From: Hysterangium stoloniferum
Taxonomy: Eukaryota; Basidiomycota; Agaricomycetes; Hysterangiales; Hysterangiaceae
Reading direction: 5' to 3'
DNA: 64,000 nucleotides
NCBI GenBank assembly: GCA_015178975.1
Contig: WHVD01000009.1
Location: 620,001-684,000, forward strand
The translations under genes were made by a program, and so were the position numbers. Below are positions 35,945 through 47,441 of this stretch, piece after piece. The notes under the pieces are model-generated. The model saw nothing but the letters and a program-made list of their open reading frames with translations. It had not been told where the DNA came from and searched no databases. Each line of letters opens with the position of its first letter. Position 1 is the stretch's first letter.

Positions 35945-36294
35945 TTCAATTGGAACATTTTTTATTACTTTGTATATTATTATTACTTACCGCAGATTGA
36001 AACTAGAGGTGTCTTTTTGGCCATTACTCACATGTCATAATTTGTCTTCATTTGATGTCTCCTTGCTGATTGCAATCCTCCATGGTATAGTACATATTTG
36101 ACTTCCTGCAATTTGTGCCATTAATCTTCTCCAAGCTCTCTTCCTAGGCACTTGTCTTGTCGTTCCCTTCACTCACTATTCTACGTCGAATTTTGAACGT
36201 AGCCCAGCTAGTACTGTTGTCGTATGTATATATATATATAAGTCCCTTATTAGTATAATTATTTTCGTGCTACAATCTGTAGAAGACTCATCAT

Positions 36295-36456
36295 ATGCTC
36301 GTTACTAGGCCACCTCCAGTGCCAGAAGAGACTTACCTTGAACAAATATGGCTTGACAACACATATCACGAATGGCGCGCGACCGAACAAGAATATTTTA
36401 TACCTGGACCGGTTGCGGTGGTTGAATGGCATATACCATCACTCCTGGTTGAGTGA
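36295..36456 (+). CDS. Small open frame, 53 aa, unknown
   Basis: ATG to TGA with no recognised motif; rich in Glu, Trp and Tyr. It may be an exon of an unmodelled gene or chance. Low support. Confidence 0.2.
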   Translation: MLVTRPPPVPEETYLEQIWLDNTYHEWRATEQEYFIPGPVAVVEWHIPSLLVE

Positions 36457-38478
36457 TGCTGGCTGCCTAGTTCATGTCTGGGTTTTAATCCCATACAAGC
36501 CGTCGAAGAAGCCTTAGTGGGGTTTTGGGTTTTGTACTTGTAGCTGAGTCCTGCAGTACCGCGCCTAAAACGGCAATTAGTCCGCGCGAATGCATTTCTT
36601 CAATCAATGGATGATAATCCTTCTCGCACAATACGATCCACCTCAAGTCTGTCCATAAGGCGTTTCCCCTATCCGCACGGGTATAGGCCAGATGGTAGGA
36701 TTGACGCGGCGATCAAGAGGTGCCCCTGGTACCGGCCCTTGCACTGAGTGTGCCAGCTAATTAGATGGCACGCCGATCATTCCATCTTCACCTATTACAC
36801 CTGGATTTATAAGCATATTAGCCCTGGTGTACATATGTGTACCCGGGCTAATTTGCCCCCTTATTGCGTTGGGCCTCTTCCATGGATAATACTGTGGATC
36901 TGGGGAGGTAGAGGCAAAAAATCAATACAACTAAGATAACAAAATGTTCCTTACTTTTACTACAACACTTTGTAGTCTCAAGGCCGTGGGAGTCCTCTCC
37001 TCAATCCGTCACTCGCCGTCACCTTCCTCCGCTTACCGGCAACATCACCTCCCGTCGTCACGGCGCTGCCCTTCGGCAACGTTCCTGCGCTGCACTCGTC
37101 GTCAGTGACGATGAGCTCGCGCCTCGCCTTCCCTGACCTCTCCAGAATGGCGCGCTCAATGCATTTCGTATTGCTATTGATAATGGTTGTACACTCTATT
37201 GGATTCACAATGACCTGTTGCTTTATTTCTGTGGTTGGATGACTTCCCATTGCAAAAGCATGGTGGAAGTTTTAGGTGTATTTTGATGCATTGACAACCA
37301 TCTCTCACACTTACACATCATTCATATCCCATGCAGTCCATATGGCATCTTTACACAACATATCACTGCCATACAACTGAATCTCAGCCAGCCAGCATGT
37401 TGCTTTAGCACTTGTGATCAAACACTACAGTGATTCTCTTTCAAGTATCATGACAGTGCCAAGACCACCACCAGCATCATCGACCATCTCCCACACATCT
37501 CTACAGCCTTTTGTCCCACAGCCTGCCACCCTACCACCTTTATGTAAGTCTTGGTGTAATACTGCTGCCACAAGTACTGCTGCCCAGCTGGCCACCATAG
37601 GACCTTCTGTGATTACATAGCCATCAGCTCCACGTCCTTTTGCTCACACACTTGCCTATTTTGTGTGGAATATTTCAAAATATAATCTCATATTTCCTCA
37701 GCTTTCCACCTACTTCTATGTAAGTCAAATACATTTCCTAACATTTTCAGTGCTAATTATTATTATCTGGCATCTATGCTAAATAATCTGAACATTTTTA
37801 CCTTAAATCTTAATGGGCAGCATATAAGGAAATGAAGCTTTCAGCTTAAATTCCAAAGTGTTGTATAAATTCATTTCAAGTCTTCTACAAAAAAGCATAC
37901 CTTCTGAAGGTAGGATCTCCTTATGCAGACCATCATCCCCTTGGAAAGTCAGGCAACTCATCTGCAATTGTACAAAGAGCATTATATGTATACATTCATC
38001 TGGATAGGAAGTCAGTTTTTGAGAACTATATGTGTAAATAAGTGAACAGAGGACAATTGGCTATGTAGATGCATGGACCCACCCAGGAACAGTCAAGAAC
38101 TTCTAGGTGAAGAAAAACTGATTGATAGAATATCAGCCTCCTGAATACAGTAGTAAACAACCAACCAAATGGACTTAATGAGACCTAACATGATATGAAT
38201 AATACTACATACTATGGCAGGAGCTGAATTTTATACCTCATCCATTATGGTTTTGTGAACTTTCAAGCATACACTGCCCAGACAGTTCATAGAACTGTGA
38301 GATGGTTGTACTAGTTATGTAAACTGTTCACACATAGTGTGCAGAAAGAACCACAAGGATGGAACTCCAAAGTATGTATAGAATTGCAATATATAGAGAC
38401 AGATGTATTCAAACCATGATCATCTGTTACACACCATACAACATTTACATATATTAGAATGGTAAATGGAAGAGGATC
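36457..38478. other. No supported gene
   Basis: 36978-37250 (minus) holds a G+C-rich open frame of 90 aa with a basic KRRKVTASDGLRR stretch and no recognised domain. 37260-38478 is AT-rich, without domains; it looks like decayed transposon sequence. It ends at the target site of the chromovirus (AGGGC, 38479-38483). Confidence 0.4.
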
Positions 38479-38483
38479 AGGGC

Positions 38484-39096
38484 TGTGAGAGGTATGGCGA
38501 AATACACTCAGGAAATATAGTCGGATGAGCTCTTACTATATTTCCTTTATTATTTCTATTTTCTCTCTTTCATTATATCTATAATTAGTTCGATGACCTA
38601 TGTATGCGGTACATCGACTCTTGTAGGCGCACACACGCCAGACTTATGTATTCTAGCGCCCGTAGTTTAGAACTCAGACACTTTTTACACCGCAACCACA
38701 ACTTACCCAGACACCCGTAGTGTCCTGTAAGTTGTGATTGGTGTATTGTCTCGACCGTCACAGACGGGCTTTAGCTACTCGTTCAAACTGAGTTTCGAAC
38801 TGTATCAGTCAAAACTCGATCCTTATCTCAACTCACATGGACTACATCCACGCTACTCTATTATTTGACTCTCTAGCTACTCTACTTGCATTTGAGCAGT
38901 TGTCCAGAATCGCACTTAACCAGTCAATTCTGCTTATCCGTTCTAGCTATCTACCTTACTTTAGATAGCTACTTCTCTCTACCATATTGAACTAAGTAGT
39001 CAATACACGTTCGGTCCGTATTAGACTTAGACAGTCAATACATCGTGGTATCGTACTTCAACGGTCAATATTCTTTGTATATAGAACGGTTAGACA
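38484..39096 (+). mobile_element. 5' LTR of the chromovirus
   Basis: Matches the 3' LTR from TGTGAGAGGTATGGC to gaacggttaga. The last roughly 20 bp of the LTR (acttctaccactcttcaca in the 3' copy) are replaced by unrelated sequence running into ORF1, so the U5 end and primer-binding site are not recognisable. Confidence 0.9.
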
Positions 39097-39112
39097 AATT
39101 CTAAGCACGTAA

Positions 39113-40180
39113 ATGACCACTGGCAAGAACCAAATGCTGAGATCCTCTGTGACCCCGAGTAGTTCAAAGCCTCGTCAAAGACCTGCAAGTCTGGAACCAC
39201 CCCGTAATGTCACCATGAGGAAGTCTTCGTTGACTTTTCCAAAACCAGCTCCTCCCGGAAGTCCCGTCGAAGCAGTAGCTGGACCGTCAACAGATGCCCC
39301 TCCAAGTCCACGAGAAGAACATCCGTCAACTGAGCAGTTGAACGTCCCCGGAGCTAAGGCTGAAATTACCCGTGCTTCTGAACCTGTTCTCTCGTTCCCG
39401 CCTAAACAGGTCATCCTTAAGCAATTCTTTAGGGGTCATATGATTTACGCCCAGCCCATCGCCTTACAATGGGATGCATACTACGCCGACCGAATTTCTA
39501 CAGATCAGGTTACTCCCTTTGTGGAGGAGTACAATACGGACTACCCCCTCTTACCGGTGACTGTAGCAGTCTGGTTAGGTCGTTATCAGGCTATTTTATT
39601 GGCGCAGGATCTATTCTTACGACCTGGAACCCTTGAGGACTTGACTCGCTCGATTCCTGAATGGTCGAGTGAAGTTACTTCTGTTATGGAAGGAGGGAGG
39701 ACGGTTCTTAAACAAGAGGTGTTCTCTTCATTCCTCAACGCGCTCCGCACGCACGATGACGCGTTACAAATCCTTCACATCCTACTCGGTGGGGATCACA
39801 TCATCCCCAAAGTCGACTACCAGTATATATACATTCGGATGCTGGAGGAGTCTCTTAACGGGATTACTCGGAATTCTTCGTTTGCATATTTCACTTTAAG
39901 GGGTCAGTTAAGGCGAAATCAGAGAAGACTCGATAAGATGGTTTTGGAAGTGCTTTACCCTTATGGTGATTCCATCCAGGTACCCGATTCGCCCATCTCC
40001 ACAACAAGTTCGTTTGTTCGTACCCTGAATGGATCTCCCGACACTCATTTCCTTCATTCGCTCAATCGTCCCATTATTTTGCAAGACTTCCCATCTGACA
40101 TGAGAATGCAGGTGGCAGAATGTCTTCAGGAAAAAGGAATGGAAATATGCATCCCCCTCTATCAGCCTCAACCTCGTTGA
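39113..40180 (+). CDS. Chromovirus ORF1, unknown function, upstream of gag
   Basis: 355 aa, uninterrupted. The first 95 residues are Pro/Ser-rich and likely disordered. From about 95 on, the sequence looks folded, with mixed helices (VILKQFFRGHMIYAQPIALQ; DALQILHILLGGDHIIP). No zinc knuckle, no membrane helix, no known domain. It starts within 20 bp of the 5' LTR and ends 114 bp before the gag ATG. Ty3/gypsy elements normally have nothing but a leader here. It could be a captured gene, a gag duplication beyond recognition, or an element-specific factor. The lack of stops contrasts with the decayed pol. Confidence 0.75.
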   Translation: MTTGKNQMLRSSVTPSSSKPRQRPASLEPPRNVTMRKSSLTFPKPAPPGSPVEAVAGPSTDAPPSPREEHPSTEQLNVPGAKAEITRASEPVLSFPPKQVILKQFFRGHMIYAQPIALQWDAYYADRISTDQVTPFVEEYNTDYPLLPVTVAVWLGRYQAILLAQDLFLRPGTLEDLTRSIPEWSSEVTSVMEGGRTVLKQEVFSSFLNALRTHDDALQILHILLGGDHIIPKVDYQYIYIRMLEESLNGITRNSSFAYFTLRGQLRRNQRRLDKMVLEVLYPYGDSIQVPDSPISTTSSFVRTLNGSPDTHFLHSLNRPIILQDFPSDMRMQVAECLQEKGMEICIPLYQPQPR

Positions 40181-40294
40181 CCTTTGAATACGGTCGAAAT
40201 CGAGAGAGGGATTGCGACGGAACCTAGCCCTACCCCCCATCAGGAAAGTCACTGCTCTCGCGTCGCGTTCGAATGAATCCCTGGCAATACGAAC

Positions 40295-42024
40295 ATGGGT
40301 GATGAACCACCTACGACTAGATATCGATCAGTCGCCAACAGGGGTCGATGTTAAGAACTAGAAACTGACTAATGTCGGTGGCCGACGGGGACCGATCGGG
40401 AGGACTTGGCTTCAGCTTATGTGCTGCGCCCTCGCAAATATCCGTAGGTTGTCCTTAAATTTCGGACAGGCGAAGACTAAATCCTAGGGAGAACCTTTCG
40501 GCAAGATACCGATCGGAAACGAAGGACAAGTCAAGTGTCGGGCCAAAGGGTCGGGGCCGAGAGTGGGCGAGCGCACGCGAAGGCGGAAGGGAGATTCTTC
40601 TAGTATGAGACTGCTACAGACGTATGAGGGTATTCTGAGTCGATATTCTGATTGCCTAGTAACTACAATTACAGCGAGTTCATATACAAGTAACAGGCGT
40701 CTAGAAAGTACTAATGGGGAGGAGGGCGGAAAACGGCATTAACAATAAGCTTGACTAGGAACAGGAAGTTTATGATTAGTTCGGAGGCCGATGATAACCG
40801 AGAATGGAAATTACGATAAAAGGAAATAGTTCGAGGACTACAAATATAGTTAGACATATGTGGAACATAAGATGAGACGGATCAACATGATGAAAGGGAC
40901 ATATCAAAACATAACCAGACAGAAAGGCGTAGTCGGGTTTGATTGACCGGAGAGCATACGTCAGCGTCGGGGGTCCGACGGCTTCCGAGGTTTTGTATTG
41001 TCGGAGACGTATAACGAGGGTATTCCATCGGGGGCCGTCGGCTTGCGAAGGGTTACGACACAGTCGTAACAGTCGACCATGTTTCTCCACTGCATTCACC
41101 GAGGGTATAGCTGGTCAGGTTGCTGGTCGAGGATCGCTGAATCCAGTCGATCCTCGCCATTCCCTGCCGATCTCCTCCAACCCTTTCTTGCCATCAGGAG
41201 GACCTCCTAGTAATTCATCTGGGAGTTCTAGTACCTCAAGCTATGGAGGGAATTCGGGACATGGGGGGCCTCATGGTAGAGTACCTAACTCTCCCTTTCG
41301 AACTCCGATGCAGCCTCGAGCCAGCGCGCCTATCGATGACTTACCTAAGGATAAAAGGATTGCTCTTAACACCAAGGACATCAAGATCAAATGGTCAGAC
41401 CTTCCCGAATACGATGGGACTCAATCCAAGGCGTTGGATTACATCATGGATATTATGAGCCTCTCGGAGATCTCTGACTCCATGAGTACATTGTTGGGAG
41501 TCGCTCTGCCAAGACGACTCACCGGCGGTGCTAAGATCTGGTGGAGCACCCTAGACCGTGAACATCGCACTGAATTTAGTCGATCTCACAGATCGTTTCT
41601 TTGGGGCATCGTAGAAGGACTACTCGGAACTCATTGGCACGAATCCTTGGCTCTAGAATGGGAAGCCATGAAATTTCAACAGGCCGGTCACAATCATGAG
41701 ACACCCGTTCATTACATTCAGCGAAGGGTCAAGCTCTATCGATTCTTGTACGGGTTCCACCAAAACCGGAAGGACGAAATGCACAGACTTATCCTGACAC
41801 TACCCACGGAATGGCTTTATCTTCTACAGGGACAACCTATCGACGACATCATGAGCCTACAGACTTACGTGAACAATTTACAAGAGGCTCTGATTAACGC
41901 TTGGGTTCAAACACATCGAGAACGTTATCGGTTTCAGAAACCCAGAGTCATGATCGCCCAGCAAGACGAGTCGGATCCCTGGCATGAGGAGGAGCACTCT
42001 GGAAAAATTGACTCCACTAATTGA
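40295..42024 (+). pseudogene. Chromovirus gag, split by solo LTR-F
   Basis: Starts at ATG 40295 (MGDEPPTTRYRSVANRGR), is interrupted after 18 codons by the LTR, and resumes at 41077. A Pro/Ser/Gly-rich region (SNPFLPSGGPPSNSS) is followed by the capsid-like core: DLPEYDGTQSKALDYIMDIM, WWSTLDREHR, HYIQRRVKLYRFLYGF. A TGA at 42022 (in place of CGA) closes the frame; in-frame sequence continues for about 30 codons and then shifts by -1 into the frame that holds the zinc knuckle. Confidence 0.85.
40349..41071 (-). mobile_element. Solo LTR-F nested in gag, GTCGA target duplication
   Basis: 723 bp. The reverse complement starts TGTTACGACTG and ends TTCTTAACA. GTCGA flanks both sides (40344-40348, 41072-41076). 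Removing it and one GTCGA joins the gag frame exactly. It carries the shared LTR motif at 40404-40436. Confidence 0.93.
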
Positions 42025-42116
42025 GGCCACGTCCTCCTCGGCAAACTCGAGGATAAAACCGTCCCTAGGAGATCGAACGCTACGCAGGGTAAGAAACACG
42101 GCAAGTTCTTTTCGAA

Positions 42117-45100
42117 CAAAGTGACAAGAAAAGCATCGCCAAGCCTCCGAAGGAGTGTTGGATTTGTGGGAGCTTAGAGCATTTCAAGATCGACTGCCCC
42201 CATGCGGGCAGGATGTCGCACTATGTCTCTATTAACAAGTGCTCCACGCAGAACCCAATGGAGGAGGTGGAGGATCAAAGGGCTTATGAAACGGTTTATG
42301 GATTAAGTGTACAGGGACAAGTACATAACATTGATGAGGAATCAATTTTCATTTCTGTCTACCTTCCTCAGCCAGAGGACAACATCGTTTCAGACGTGAA
42401 AGCATCCTCAAATGAGAATGAGACATCACAAGTTTATGTTTCTATATCAGACCATGATTTTCTCGAGAAAGGAGACTGGCTAGACGCTCATCGTCAGAAC
42501 CATGAAGGTCTGACTGAGACGAGAGTTTTATCGCGACCTGAACCTCCCACCATTGAGGAAATCATCAACGAGGACGCATTTGCAAACCGATCTAAGGAAA
42601 TAAGTCAAACCTACGTTATAGAAGACCCCTCTGAGTCAGAGGGATCGGAGGAGGAGAGCTTCCCCTTCGACCCAGGGCAATTACCCGACTTAATTCCTTG
42701 CGATGAGTCAGACTCTGAAGCGGATGACTCTATTTCGAACACTCCTAAAGTACTTAACGGTAGACGTATCCCGAGGGACATCAAACTGGCTGCAAGAAAA
42801 GAAAGCAAAAGACCTAGAATTCAATACCCCCGATCCAGTCGACTTATGAAAGAGGATTCGACTATTATCTATCACAGAAGGGACCCTCCGGGTGGATATT
42901 CCAGTATTGGGATTTCAGCATTACATGTCTACGGATGTGTAGGGAATTCAGAGGCCTCAAATCCTATTAAAATCAGGCTGGACGCCGGAGCTGACCTCTC
43001 CTTAATCTCGGAGGATTTCTATAAGGAACTAGAAGACCACCCTAAACTCAATCAGGGACTCAAACTGCGCCTCGTACAACTTACCGGTAATGCCAAAGTA
43101 TTAGGATACGTCAACGTCCCCATTTATCTCGAGGACGACACCGGTATACTCCTCAAATTTACCGCCGAGATGTACGTTGTCCGAGGTATGACCGTCCCGA
43201 TCCTTCTCAGAGAAGACTTTCACGTGAACTATGAGATCGGGACACTGCGAGACCAACTGCTGGGTTCCAGATTGATTTTGCCTGGGAGAGCAGGATCTAT
43301 TCCAGCCAGTTCTTCCAAGGAGCCGCAGCCTTTAACCTTTTTGATTAGCAAGATCCCCTTTGAGGAATTAGCCAATGACTCGTCTGAATTGACTTCCAAA
43401 CCAGACAAAGGAGTGCGTACTGAAAGAGTCGCACGGGCCTCACAAGATTGTACTATAGAACCGGAATCAGCTCGATTAGTACCAATCTTTGTAGGAGATC
43501 TTATTGGTGACCAATGGATAGTTGAGGGAGTTGTCTTGCAGAATGACGATGGGAGTATAATAGCTGCTCCCACCACCGCCATCTCTAGGGAATGTGCCGC
43601 AATACCTCTCGCTAATCCCTCTCTGACGCCAAGAATCATCAGACGAGGGGAAACCGTTGGATTAATTCACGACGCAAACAAATGGGCCCAGACTCCTAGA
43701 TCTTCAACTGAGAGGGCATCGATGCAGTCGACAGCAACCAAGATCGCCCATCTTGTCGAAAGTCTATCAAGAATAGAGGAGGAACATGTCCTTAATCCTC
43801 AATCCTCCAGACTGCCCCCAGAACGGGAACTTGCAGACGATTTCGACCTGGCAGGTCCTAAAATGTTGGAGGTTGCCACCACGGAAATGTTTCGCGCGGA
43901 AGACCTGCATAAGCTGGTTAATTTAGGTCCTGACATCCCTACCGACGTCTTCCCCCGCTTGGAGTCAGTATTAACTAAGAATGTCCTAGCGTTTGGAGTA
44001 GATGGGCGTTTAGGACAAGTAGATGTCAAGGTCAATGTCCCCTTAAAAGATGGCACACAACCTATTTCAATGTCAATGTTTCCAACCTCCCCAGCTAATA
44101 GGAAAGTCATTGACGAACAAATGGACACTTGGTTCCAACAGGGAGTGATTGAACCATCCAAGAGTCCTTGGGGGGCACCAGCCTTTGTCATCTATCGCAA
44201 CGGGAAACCACGAGTAGTGATTGACTATAGAAAGTTGAACAGCCTAACAGTTCCCGATGAATTTCCGCTGCCGCATCAATCAGAAATCATGCAGGCACTC
44301 TCAGGATCCAACATCTTATCTTCTTTCGATGCACTAGCTGGTTTTACCCAACTTGAAATGTTAGAGGAAGATAAGTGGAAGACAGCCTTCAGATCCCATC
44401 GAGGACTGTGGCAATTCAGGAGAATGCCCTTTGGACTTCGTAATGGACCTTCTATATTCCAAAGGGTTATGCAAACTGTACTTGCACCCTACTTATGGAT
44501 ATTCTGCCTAGTTTATATTGACGACATCGTGATCTTTTCTAAGACATGGGACGATCATCTAGAGCATTTGGACCAGGTCCTACAAGCCATCATTGCAGCG
44601 GGAATCACTCTCTCGCCCAAAAAGTGCTACGTGGGGTATAATTCGATTCTACTACTAGGACATAAGGTGTCTAGACTTGGCTTTTCGACCCATCAAGAAA
44701 AGGTCGCCGCTATATTGGAATTAGCCACACCTTCTAAGATAGCAGACCTTCAACGTTTTCTCGGAATGGTTCTGTACTTCTCTGCTTACATACCATTCTA
44801 CTCCTGGACGGTTGCTCCACTTTTCAACCTCTTAAAGAAAGGAGTTCATTGGCATTGGGATTCAGAACATGCCCGAGCTTTTGAAGACATCAAAGTTGCG
44901 TTGAGTTCGGCTCCAGTACTTGGACACCCTGTGAGCGGTATGCCTTATAGGTTATACACAGAGGCTTCGGACTTTGCACTGGGATGTTGCCTCCAGCAAA
45001 TACAAAAAATGACGCTTAAGGACCTAAAGGATACGAAAATTTATGCCCAAGCAAGGACAGCTTTCGATCAATCATGAGACGTCCCCATTTTTGTTACTCG

Positions 45101-47245
45101 TTATAAAACCAAGGAGCCGGAATTCACCTGGATGGATTCCTGGGCTGCAGATTTTGATGACACCAGTGTCACAGTCGAATGCGTTATCGCCTATTGGAGC
45201 CGTACGCTCAAGAAAGCGGAATGTAACTACTCAGCCACAGAGCGAGAAGCGTTAGCTGCTAAAGAAGGATTGGTCCATTTCCAGCCCTTTATTGAGGGAG
45301 AACATATCCTTTTGATCACTGACCATGCGGCATTACAATGGGCCAGATCTTACGAGAACACTAATCATCGACTGGCCACATGGGGGGCGGTATACACTGC
45401 ATACCCTGGTCTGGAAATCCTACATAGAGCAGGACGGATACACAGCAACGTTGACCCATTATCTAGACTTCCTCGAGTACCTGACTGTGCTAGCCCTGCG
45501 AGAGACGATCTCTTACCAATTGTAGCGGATTCTTATAACCGGAACGACAACGAGACATTATGGGAGAACAAACCAGCAGAAAAGGCCATCTTTCTCACTC
45601 ATCACGAGTTAGTTGAACCTGTCAGAACCGTCAAAGAGGTCCCCCAAACGAAATGGGACTTGCACAACCTTCCCAGAAACGATGAGACTGATGAGGCGGA
45701 TTTTACTCTCTTGAATCCACAATTACTTATAGAGATCAATGAGAATTACGCTAAGGAACTTCGTGATGGATACCAGAAAGATCCCACCTTCAGGAATTAT
45801 TACGCCGCTGATCCCATTTCTCCAAACATGGTAACCACTCCTTCGCATTATTTTATCGGCAAGAATAAGCTATTGTTCTTTTGAGATTCGGACTGGAAAA
45901 GTCGAATCTGCATTCCTAGCAGCATGACGACAACCATACTCAAGCTGATACACGATAATCCTTTCGAAGGAGCTCATGCAGGTGGCCACAGGCTCTTTAA
46001 TCTGATGAAAGACCATTTCTTCTGGCCGAGGATGTTGCAGGACTGCGTGGCGTACACTCGCAGCTGCGACATATGCCAGAAAACTAAAATTGATCATTCC
46101 GCTCGACAAGGAGCCCTTCAACCCGCGGATGTACCCCTAAGGCCGTTTGAGGTTGTCTCAATGGACCTGATTACCGGATTGCCTCCTTCTACAGAGGGCG
46201 GTTATTCTGCCATCTTCGTCGCCGTGGATAAACTCACACGTTTCTTGATCTGTGAACCCACCACTTCAGATCTATCCGCAGAAGGATTCGCACGAATCTT
46301 CGTGAATAAGGTAGCTGCTCCTTTCGGCCTGCCTTCAAGGATAATCTGTGATCGAGACAAGAGGTGGACCTGTAGGTTTTGGAGAGAAGTCTGCAAAGTA
46401 TACGGAAGTGCCCTTGCAGTATCCTCGTCCCACCATCCTCAGACCGACGGTCAAACGGAGAACGCTAATGCTATTGTGGAGCAAATGCTCAGAGCATACT
46501 GTGCCTCTTCAAAGGAGGAATGGTCTAAATGGACTCAAGTGGTGGCTCATACCTACAATTCAACGGTTCAAGGCTCAACAAGCTATGTGCCGGCCTTTTT
46601 GCTGATGGGCTACTTACCAAGAGGAATGTCTAGCTGTCTAGGAGGGGATGACCCTGTGGTTCCCAGAGAATTATTGGATAGCCCTGTAGCCGACCAATGG
46701 ATCTTAGAATTGGAAAATCACTGACAAGTGGCACGGGATTCGATTGCGCGAGCACAAGAGACCCAAGCTCGCAGTTACAACAAGAGATGGAGATTAGTGG
46801 AAGATATCTCAGAGGGAGATTATGTTCTGATTAATCCCCATTCTCTCAAGCTCGTCGAGGCCAAGGGACCCAGAAGAAAACTTATACAAAGATGGATAGG
46901 GCCGTTTGAGGTCTTGGAAAAGATCAATCCTCAAGTCTTCTGACTCCGCATCCCTCGGAATATCAATTACATCCAGTGATTAATCGAGACCATCTTAAAA
47001 AGTACCACCTCTCCCCTAAGGAATTCGGATCCAGGGAGCTACTTGAGAACCCTTGAGAACTCAATCGTAACGACGAGGAGTATGAAGTAGAAGCTATAGT
47101 AGGGCACAAAAAGCATCGGAATCGACTCCTTTTCCAGGTTCGATGGAAAGGATATGGACCGGAGGAGGACACTTGGTTAAATGGCAATGACCTTCGTAAT
47201 GCTCCCACTCTTCTTAGAGCTTACAAGACTATTTATCGAATTTAA
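42117..47245 (+). pseudogene. Chromovirus pol: zinc knuckle, protease, RT, RNase H, integrase, chromodomain
   Basis: CWICGSLEHFKIDC (42156-42197) is a CX2CX4HX4C knuckle. Protease at 42978 reads LDAGAD (Ala where Ser/Thr is usual). RT: WGAPAFVIYRNGKPRVVIDY to the catalytic YIDD (44514-44525). RNase H: TEASDFALG, with Glu where the first Asp is usual, to TDHAALQWA. Integrase: H-H-C-C finger (45950-46090), then SMDLITGLP, HPQTDGQTENAN. Chromodomain: EYEVEAIVGHKKHRNRLLFQ and VRWKGYGPEEDTWL, ending at TAA 47243. Premature TGA at 45075, 45882, 46722, 46941 and 47054; a one-base shift near 46970. Confidence 0.93.
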
Positions 47246-47441
47246 TGATCATTTCACATCCTTACGACGACAATACTGTTTATCTACTTCTAGCTCTACC
47301 CCCCCTACTTTCTTCCCCCTCAGCCTTTCACTTCAATAACTGAGCGGAGCTTGAAATTAATATAAAATACATAAATTCGCTAAAGAAAATTTTATTCCCC
47401 CTATCTCTTCCCTCCACGTCAACCTCTCTAATCAGTACACT

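Noticed and set aside
39938..41099. Gag protein starting at 40939
   Set aside because: The first 46 codons of that open frame are LTR-F sequence; the gag frame really starts at 40295 and is split by the solo LTR.
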